This document shows positions 58,320-64,000 of a stretch of 64,000 bases of DNA, in pieces. The notes below the pieces were generated by a model. The model was given only the letters and a program-made list of their open reading frames with translations. It searched no databases and had not been told where the DNA came from. The DNA comes from Stenotrophomonas maltophilia (lineage in GTDB: Bacteria > Pseudomonadota > Gammaproteobacteria > Xanthomonadales > Xanthomonadaceae): assembly GCF_002799245.1 (NCBI RefSeq), contig NZ_NEQV01000002.1, positions 310,001 through 374,000 on the forward strand, written 5' to 3'. Position 1 is the first letter of the stretch; every line of letters starts with the position of its first letter. Position numbers and translations under genes: made by a program.

Positions 58320-58991
58320 ATGCCTGTTGCCATGACCACGCGTTGGCTGGCCATTGCCCGCCGTCATCCTTCGGCCTGGTTGCTGGGCGCGCAGCTGCTG
58401 GCGGTGCTGCTGTATCCCGCGCTGGACGACACCGCCGCGGGCCGCGCGGCGCTGGGCATGTTCGGCATGGCGGTACTCGGCCTGGCACTGTGGGTGGTGC
58501 AGCGCAGCCCGCTGGGCACCTGGCTGGCGCTGTTGCTGGCGATCCCTTCGGTGGTGTTCTCGTTGGCGGGCGCATTGCTCGACCGCTCCGCGCTGCTGAC
58601 CACCGCGCAGTTGCTGGAGAGCCTGCTGTACTTCTATACGGCAGGCGCCCTGATCGCCTACATGCTCCAGGACCACAAGGTCACCCGCGACGAACTGTTT
58701 GCCGCTGGCGCGACATTCACCTTGCTCGCATGGGCATTCGCGTTCGCATTCGCTGTGTGCCAGCAGTGGTATCCGGGCAGTTTCCAGGGCACCGGCGATG
58801 GTGCGCAGCGCAGTTGGATGGAGTTGCTTTATCTCAGCTTCAGCTTGCTGTCTGGAGTTGGCTTGAGCGACGTCGTGCCACTGCATCCACAGGCACGCGC
58901 ACTGGTCATGCTGGAGCAGTTTTCCGGCGTGATGTACGTAGCTTTGGTGGTTTCGCGGCTGGTCGGACTGACCATGTTGCGGCGCATGTGA
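58320..58991 (+). CDS. Ion-channel-like membrane protein (two-pore-helix family)
   Basis: A 223-residue protein with five or six hydrophobic segments. The C-terminal part, LLYLSFSLLSGVGLSDVVPLHPQARALVMLEQFSGVMYVALVVSRLVGL, has the layout of a potassium-channel pore helix, filter and inner helix (here split in my reading at SGVGLSDV), and ends with a short tail. The filter reads SGVGLSD rather than TVGYGD, so potassium selectivity is not assured. GGGGAAGGA precedes ATG 58320; a second ATG is four codons in. Single gene with a terminator-like hairpin after it. Confidence 0.7.
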   Translation: MPVAMTTRWLAIARRHPSAWLLGAQLLAVLLYPALDDTAAGRAALGMFGMAVLGLALWVVQRSPLGTWLALLLAIPSVVFSLAGALLDRSALLTTAQLLESLLYFYTAGALIAYMLQDHKVTRDELFAAGATFTLLAWAFAFAFAVCQQWYPGSFQGTGDGAQRSWMELLYLSFSLLSGVGLSDVVPLHPQARALVMLEQFSGVMYVALVVSRLVGLTMLRRM

Positions 58992-59012
58992 AAATGAACG
59001 CCAGATAAAAAT

Positions 59013-59034
59013 TTCGCGCCCAAGAGGGCGCGAA
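59013..59034 (-). terminator. Intrinsic terminator facing left
   Basis: TTCGCGCCC-AAGA-GGGCGCGAA with AAAAATT on the left side. The U-run exists only for transcripts on the minus strand, although it can also stall the channel gene transcript ending at 58991. No convincing minus-strand gene is visible upstream of it. Confidence 0.65.
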
Positions 59035-59250
59035 TAGTGTCGCGAATTATGTGAATGCGTCGGCGAGAGAGAGCCTGATGTCGACCACGCGATAGGCGAG
59101 GTAACCGGCATAGGCTAGTATTCGCGCGCTCGATTGTTTTTGCGGTATGCGCCGATGCTTTGTGCGGAGTCTGGCTTTTCGCTGTTCCCAGGAAGGGACG
59201 GTATCGAAGGCAAACACTGCCCGGGACCTGTCTCTACTGTGTAGCAGAAA
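59035..59250. other. Gap of 216 bp without a recognised gene
   Basis: AT-richer than the surroundings, between a leftward terminator and the winged-helix gene. A small leftward transcript is possible because of the terminator polarity; otherwise it is just the promoter region of the next gene. Confidence 0.35.
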
Positions 59251-61590
59251 ATGAACAGCAGCGAAATACAGCCACCCGTATCTGATCGGGCCGTATCTGA
59301 TCGGATGCGGATAGGAGAGTGCACCGTCACTCTGTCCTCGCGCGAAGTCGAGGTCGTCGGTGCACGTCGCCCGCGCCGGCTGACGCCGAAGGCGCTGGGC
59401 GTGCTGCGCGTGCTGCTCCGGCAGCCGGGCCGCGTCGTCACCCGCGACGAGCTGTTCGCCGAGGTGTGGCCGGACACGCTGCCGACCAATGATGTGCTTA
59501 CCCAGGCCGTCACCCAGCTGCGCAAGGCGTTCAGCAACGACGACGACAGCGGCCAGGCCTATATCGAAACCATCGCCAAGACCGGCTATCGGCTGCGCGT
59601 GCCGGTGCAGGTGCTGGACGATGTGGAGCCCTCGGCCGCAGTAGTGCCTGATGACGAAGCCGCGGATGTGCAACCGGTGTCCGCTGGCGCCGCCGTGCCA
59701 CCGGCGCACGTGCAGCAGTCGCGCCGCCGCTGGCGCCATGTGCGCCGTCGCGTGCTGCTGGCGCTGGGCGTATTGATGCTGGCCACCTTGCTGGTGCTGG
59801 CCACGCTGCTGCTGCGCCGCCCACCTGCCGGCAGTTCACCGGTGGAGGCTGCCGTGGAAAACGGCACGCGGGTGATCGGCAGTCCGCAGCGTCCGTATCG
59901 GTTGATCACCGCGACCAGCGGCTTTGAAACCTATCCCACGCTGTCACCGGACGGTTCGCTGGTGGCTTATGAGGGCGCCAACGAAGATGGCAACGGCGGT
60001 GGCGCGATCAAGGTGCAGACCTCCGGCAACGCCCCGGCGCGCCAGCTGCTGGTGCCACCGGCCGGTGCCGTCGATCGATTCCCGAACTGGTCGCCGGATG
60101 GTCGTGAGATCGCCTTCGCACGGTTCTCCGCCGACGGTGGCTGCCAGGTGCTGATCGCCAGCGCTACTGGTGGCGCACTGCGCCAGGCCACCCGCTGCGA
60201 TGGCACGGAGCTGCTCAGCTTCGACTGGACGCCTGATGGGCGTGGCCTGGTGTTCGGCAGCATGGTCGGGCGCTACGCCCACCGTGGCATCCGCGTGCTG
60301 GACCTGGCCAGTGGCGAGTGGCGCGCGCTGGCCTACAGCGTCGACCAGGATGACTTCGACTACGCACCGCGTTATTCGCCCGATGGACAGTGGCTGGTGT
60401 TCGTGCGCAACCCGCAGCTGGGCGATCTGTGGCGGGTGCCGGCCGCGGGCGGTACGCCCGAGCAGTTGACCAACGAAGCGGCAGAGCTGCGTGGCTGGGC
60501 CTGGCTGGACGATGGCCGCACCATCGTGTTCGGTCGCCGGGTCGACAGCGAGGCGCGGCTCTATTACCTGGACGTCGAACGGCACACGCTGCGCGACGCG
60601 GGCCTGGATGATGCGCAGTGGCCGGCCGTGTCGCGACGCGGTGGCATGCTGGCCTTCGTCCACCGGCGCGCGCAGTTCGGCGTGTTCAAGGTACCGATGC
60701 AGGGCAGTGGTACCCCCGAGCGCCTGTTTGCCTCCAGTGGCCGCGACGGACAACCGATGGCAGCGCCTGACGGCCGCCAGCTGGTGTTCACCTCGGATCG
60801 CTCCGGCAGCTTTGCCCTGTGGTGGGCGGACATGCAGCGGCCGGAATCGCTGCGCCCCATCGAAGGGCTGCGGCCCGAAGCACGGCAGGCGCCGGACTGG
60901 TCGGCCGATAGCCGCCAGTTGCTGGTTGTCGGCCGCGATGCGCATGGGCGCACGGTGGTGTACGAGATCGCGCCACGCGATGAACGCCTGCAACCCTTGC
61001 CGGTCCCGGCCGAACAGCCGCTGCAGGCGCTGTATGGCGCCTCGCCTGAGCAGCTGTTCGTGGTCGAGCGCGATGCCGACCAGCGCACCCGGTTGAGCCT
61101 GTTCGATCGCAGCGCCCAGCCCTGGCGCCGCTTGGCCAGCATCGATGGGGTGTCGCAGGCGCGTTTTGACCGAAGCAGTGGTCGCGTGTTGTTCACCCGC
61201 CTGGCGGCGGGGGGCCTGTGGTCGGCCGATGCCGAGTTGTCGTCGGCCAGCGTGCAGCAGATCAGCGATGACCGGCCCAGCCGCTGGCGATACCGGGCCT
61301 GGACCGTGGCCGGCAACAACGGCATCGGCTACCTCGGTACCTCGACCACGTGTGGCACCACCTTTGTGCGCATCCTGCCCGGCCGTGACGAGCCGGAACG
61401 CTGCCTGGACGCAGAACGGCTCAGCGCCGGCAACGGGCTCAGCGCCAGCGCTGACGGAGATGACCTGTTTGTAGCGATGGCGGTGAGCGATGGCGCTGAT
61501 ATCGGCGTGATGCGGTTGCCTGAACGACCGCCCGCGATGTTTCCGGCCTTCTCCAAGTTGTTGTTGTTCAAGGGAAATGGGCCTTCGTAA
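59251..61590 (+). CDS. CadC-like membrane regulator: winged helix, TM segment, PD40 beta-propeller
   Basis: A 779-residue protein. The N-terminal OmpR-type winged helix (about 22-112: RRLTPKALGVLRVLLRQPG..FAEVWPD..TNDVLTQAVTQLRKAF..YIETIAKTGYRL) is followed by an Ala/Val-rich linker, a basic patch and one membrane helix (about 170-190). A periplasmic domain with repeated TolB-like PD40 blades (YPTLSPDGSLVAYEG, FPNWSPDGREIAFAR, YAPRYSPDGQWLVFVR and others) completes it. This is the CadC/ToxR plan with a propeller as sensor, common in Xanthomonadaceae. Ligand and target are unknown; the next genes, an AraC regulator and a TonB receptor, are candidates. Confidence 0.88.
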   Translation: MNSSEIQPPVSDRAVSDRMRIGECTVTLSSREVEVVGARRPRRLTPKALGVLRVLLRQPGRVVTRDELFAEVWPDTLPTNDVLTQAVTQLRKAFSNDDDSGQAYIETIAKTGYRLRVPVQVLDDVEPSAAVVPDDEAADVQPVSAGAAVPPAHVQQSRRRWRHVRRRVLLALGVLMLATLLVLATLLLRRPPAGSSPVEAAVENGTRVIGSPQRPYRLITATSGFETYPTLSPDGSLVAYEGANEDGNGGGAIKVQTSGNAPARQLLVPPAGAVDRFPNWSPDGREIAFARFSADGGCQVLIASATGGALRQATRCDGTELLSFDWTPDGRGLVFGSMVGRYAHRGIRVLDLASGEWRALAYSVDQDDFDYAPRYSPDGQWLVFVRNPQLGDLWRVPAAGGTPEQLTNEAAELRGWAWLDDGRTIVFGRRVDSEARLYYLDVERHTLRDAGLDDAQWPAVSRRGGMLAFVHRRAQFGVFKVPMQGSGTPERLFASSGRDGQPMAAPDGRQLVFTSDRSGSFALWWADMQRPESLRPIEGLRPEARQAPDWSADSRQLLVVGRDAHGRTVVYEIAPRDERLQPLPVPAEQPLQALYGASPEQLFVVERDADQRTRLSLFDRSAQPWRRLASIDGVSQARFDRSSGRVLFTRLAAGGLWSADAELSSASVQQISDDRPSRWRYRAWTVAGNNGIGYLGTSTTCGTTFVRILPGRDEPERCLDAERLSAGNGLSASADGDDLFVAMAVSDGADIGVMRLPERPPAMFPAFSKLLLFKGNGPS

Positions 61591-61705
61591 TTTCTTCGTC
61601 GGGATCTCGTCGCGAATTCGTGGCGATCTCGTAGGATTTTCCTGACGCGGTGCCACCTGATTTGGCAAAACGGAGTCCTGTACTAGGCAAACCCGTGGTG
61701 CCCCC

Positions 61706-62605
61706 ATGCGTCAACTCTCGCTGGCCGATCGCGGCCAAACCGTCTCCCTGGACCGCTCGCTCGACGACGTCGCGCCGACCTGCCTGGGCGTGGCCCGGCT
61801 GGGCAGCCTGCAGACCGCCGGTTCCAGCTTCACCGTCTGGATGCAGGTGCGTGGCAGTTCGTGGGTCGAGGCCAAGGAAGGGCGCTTCCGGCTGCGCCAG
61901 GGCGAGTGGATCGCCTTCGAGAAGGAATCGCGGCCGCTGGTGCAAGCTGGTCGCAACGGGCTGTGCGTCGGCCTGAACCTGAACGTCGAAGCGCTTCGCG
62001 TGCTGACCGAGATGGCCGACTGCGGGCTGTATGCCGGTCGTGGCCGCATGAACCGCAGTGACGCCCGCGTGGCGCTGCGCCTGTGGCGCGATGCGCTGGC
62101 CAGCGGCCAGCCGGCTCAGGCCCTGCGCCCGTTGTTGCTGCACCTCGCTGGCTTGCAGCGTGGCCTGGCCGACAACGTGCAGCGCTGCCCGGGCCGCTCG
62201 CGCAGCCGCAAGCGCCAGGTGTTCGGCCGCATGCAGCGCGCGCGCCTGTATCTGGAAGGCAACAGCCACCGCGTGGTGCGCATCGGTGAACTGGCCGAGC
62301 TGACCAACTTCTCCAGCTGGTACCTCTCCAAGACCTTCCAAAGCCTGTACGAGGAAAGCCCGCAGTCGCTTTCGGCACGGCTGCGCCTCGAACGCGCCGC
62401 CGACCTGCTGCGCGACACCGACATGATGGTGGGCGAGGTTGCCGCCGCCAGTGGCTTCGACAACTGCTGCAGCTTCGCGCGTGCGTTCCGCGCCCGCTAC
62501 GGCCAGTCCGCATCACGCTTCAGGGAGAACGGCGGCTTGCTCCCGCCACAATCCGCAAAGTCTCCGGTTGGTTCGCGCAAATACAGCGCTGCAACGCAAT
62601 CGTAA
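61706..62605 (+). CDS. AraC-family transcriptional regulator
   Basis: A 299-residue regulator. An N-terminal cupin-like ligand domain (about 1-130) precedes the two helix-turn-helix motifs of the AraC domain (about 180-280: VVRIGELAELTNFSSWYLSKTF and MVGEVAAASGFDNCCSFARAFRARYG, each within the usual spacing). It ends 49 bp before a TonB-dependent receptor gene on the same strand, which is a likely target. The tail after the DNA-binding domain is basic and probably disordered. Confidence 0.9.
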   Translation: MRQLSLADRGQTVSLDRSLDDVAPTCLGVARLGSLQTAGSSFTVWMQVRGSSWVEAKEGRFRLRQGEWIAFEKESRPLVQAGRNGLCVGLNLNVEALRVLTEMADCGLYAGRGRMNRSDARVALRLWRDALASGQPAQALRPLLLHLAGLQRGLADNVQRCPGRSRSRKRQVFGRMQRARLYLEGNSHRVVRIGELAELTNFSSWYLSKTFQSLYEESPQSLSARLRLERAADLLRDTDMMVGEVAAASGFDNCCSFARAFRARYGQSASRFRENGGLLPPQSAKSPVGSRKYSAATQS

Positions 62606-62654
62606 CGTGCTGGGGTGTTTTAACACGCTGCTAACACGTACCTTGGAGAGATTG

Positions 62655-64000
62655 ATGAACGTTCGTAATCCCGCAGTGCGGTTCGGCTTGCTGCCGGCCG
62701 GCATTGCGTTGGCGCTGGCGCCGGCCTTTGCTTCCGCCCAGGAAGCAAAGGGCACCACCGACCTGGACCGCATTTCGGTCACCGGCTCGCGCATCCGCGG
62801 CGCCTCGGTGGAGACCCAGCAGCCGATCCTGACGATGACCCGTGAATCCCTGGAAAAGCAGGGCTTCTCGAGCGTCGCCGACGTGCTGAACAACCTGACC
62901 TCGGCCGGCTCCCCGGCCATCTCGCGCTCGGAATCGCTGGCTTCGGGCGAGAACGTGGGCGGCTACTACGTCGACATCCGCAACCTGGGCGCCCAGCGCA
63001 CCCTGGTGCTGATGAACGGCAAGCGCCTGGGCGCAACCACCGCCGGTTACCAGGATCTCAGCCAGATCCCGATGTCGGCCGTTGAGCGCATCGAAATCCT
63101 GAAGGACGGCGCGTCCTCGATCTACGGTTCCGACGCCATCGCCGGCGTGGTCAACGTGATCACCCGCAAGAACTTCGACGGCGGCGAAGCCAATGTCTAC
63201 GTCGGCCAGTACGGCAAGGGCGACGGCGACACCGAAACCTATTCGATGACCCTCGGTGCCCGCGGCGAACGCGGCAGCCTGACCCTGTCGGCCGAGTACT
63301 CGAAGCAGGATCCGGTGTGGGCCAAGGACCGCTGGTACAGCCGTGACGGCTCGCTGGGTCCGAACTCGACCTCGGCCACCTGGAGCCCGATCAGCCAGAA
63401 CGGCAGCTGGTGCAACCCGACCCAGGTCGATTGCAGCGACTCCAAGCAGGCTGTCTGGAAGACCCTGAACCCGGGCGGCAACCCGAAGAACCCGAATGAC
63501 TACCACGTCATTACTGCAGACGAATTCGCCAACTCCAACGAGCAGATGACCCTGCTGACCGGTGTGAAGCGCAAGTCGGTCTACATCAACGGCACCTACG
63601 ACTTCACCGATTCGATCAGCCTGAACACCGACGTGCTCTACAACGAGCGCCAGACGTTCCAGCAGATCGCCGGCTACCCGTTCCAGTCCGGCTCGTTCGG
63701 CACCCCGCTGGAGGGCTCGAGCGCCTTCAACCCGGTCGGCCAGGACGTCAACTTCCGCCGTCGCCTGTGGGAAGTGCCGCGTACCACTGACAGCCAGCTG
63801 AAGACCCTGCGCTTCGCGCCGACCCTGACCGGCTTCTTCGAGCTGGGCGGCAAGACCTTCGACTGGGATGTCGGCGCACTGTGGAACCGCAACGAGTCGA
63901 TCAAGACCAACCGCGGTGACATGAGCCTGATCTCCGCAGCCCAGGCCCTGGGCCCGTCGTTCATCGATGCCGGTGGCGTTGCCCGCTGCGGCACCGCGGC
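62655..64000 (+). CDS. TonB-dependent receptor, 3' end beyond the window
   Basis: The first 448 codons of a receptor. Signal peptide ending PAFASA; TonB box-like DLDRISVTGSRI; plug domain with SVADVLNNLTSAGSP, VDIRNLGAQRTLVLMNGKR and the closing ERIEILKDGASSIYGSDAIAGVVNVITRK (in parts), then barrel strands. The VTGSRIRG start and NLGAQRTLVLMNGKR stretch are typical of the large Xanthomonad/Caulobacter receptors used for glycans or peptides. GGAGAG lies 6 nt before ATG 62655. It follows an AraC regulator. Confidence 0.93.
   Translation, partial: MNVRNPAVRFGLLPAGIALALAPAFASAQEAKGTTDLDRISVTGSRIRGASVETQQPILTMTRESLEKQGFSSVADVLNNLTSAGSPAISRSESLASGENVGGYYVDIRNLGAQRTLVLMNGKRLGATTAGYQDLSQIPMSAVERIEILKDGASSIYGSDAIAGVVNVITRKNFDGGEANVYVGQYGKGDGDTETYSMTLGARGERGSLTLSAEYSKQDPVWAKDRWYSRDGSLGPNSTSATWSPISQNGSWCNPTQVDCSDSKQAVWKTLNPGGNPKNPNDYHVITADEFANSNEQMTLLTGVKRKSVYINGTYDFTDSISLNTDVLYNERQTFQQIAGYPFQSGSFGTPLEGSSAFNPVGQDVNFRRRLWEVPRTTDSQLKTLRFAPTLTGFFELGGKTFDWDVGALWNRNESIKTNRGDMSLISAAQALGPSFIDAGGVARCGTA

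Noticed and set aside
59047..59739. Minus-strand 230-codon frame ending at 59047
   Set aside because: Most of it is antisense to the winged-helix gene, and its composition is that of a shadow frame; only the terminator polarity argues for any leftward transcript.

Overview
The window is GC-rich and densely coded, and it looks like the chromosome of a Stenotrophomonas maltophilia-complex bacterium (Xanthomonadaceae). Three things point there: a TetR - pcm - tolC set divergent from a two-gene RND pump (the smeRo-pcm-tolCsm / smeO-smeP arrangement), many GTAG-headed palindromic REP (SMAG) elements with a REP-associated tyrosine transposase, and many TonB-dependent and OprP-type outer-membrane proteins. 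I see no phage, plasmid, CRISPR, rRNA or tRNA signal.

Layout. 1-4 kb: end of a QEGLA-motif metallopeptidase-like gene, then a TonB-dependent receptor. 4-11 kb: a tricarboxylate module (short-chain reductase, CitMHS citrate transporter and OprP-type porin) divergent from a TctD/TctE two-component pair with a periplasmic binding protein. 10.8-20 kb: a C4-dicarboxylate module of LuxR-type regulator, DctB-like hybrid kinase, a frameshifted porin, DctA and the malic enzyme MaeB. 20-25 kb: a GH92 mannosidase coupled to a secreted HExxH peptidase. 25-30.5 kb: lipopolysaccharide genes (GT4, O-antigen ligase, lpxL, waaA) with the REP transposase between them. 30.7-39.3 kb: an APC-like permease and the SmeOP-TolC efflux locus. 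39.6-41.4 kb: a LysR/SDR divergent pair between two REP arrays. 41.7-51.7 kb: one long branched-chain amino-acid operon, ilvC-ilvG-ilvM-orf-ilvA-leuA-methyltransferase-leuC-leuD-leuB. It starts with a 42-residue leader peptide carrying seven consecutive Ile/Leu/Val codons and a terminator/antiterminator pair; a second leader-like ORF and terminator follow before ilvC. 52-64 kb: a gamma-glutamyltransferase-family enzyme, a BCCT transporter, thiC behind a TPP riboswitch, an ion-channel-like protein, a CadC-like winged-helix beta-propeller protein, an AraC regulator and the start of a second TonB-dependent receptor.

The most unusual signal is not a gene. Five copies of a roughly 100-nt nested stem-loop lie 45-92 nt after stop codons, always in the sense orientation, in three convergent gene junctions. 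Loop sequences are conserved, while the outer and inner stems differ between copies yet stay complementary within each copy. A second dispersed palindrome (GGGGTCAGATCC-headed) shows the same behaviour in four copies. The other large convergent gaps are filled by tandem SMAG arrays, whose GTAG heads supply the TAG stop codons of two genes.
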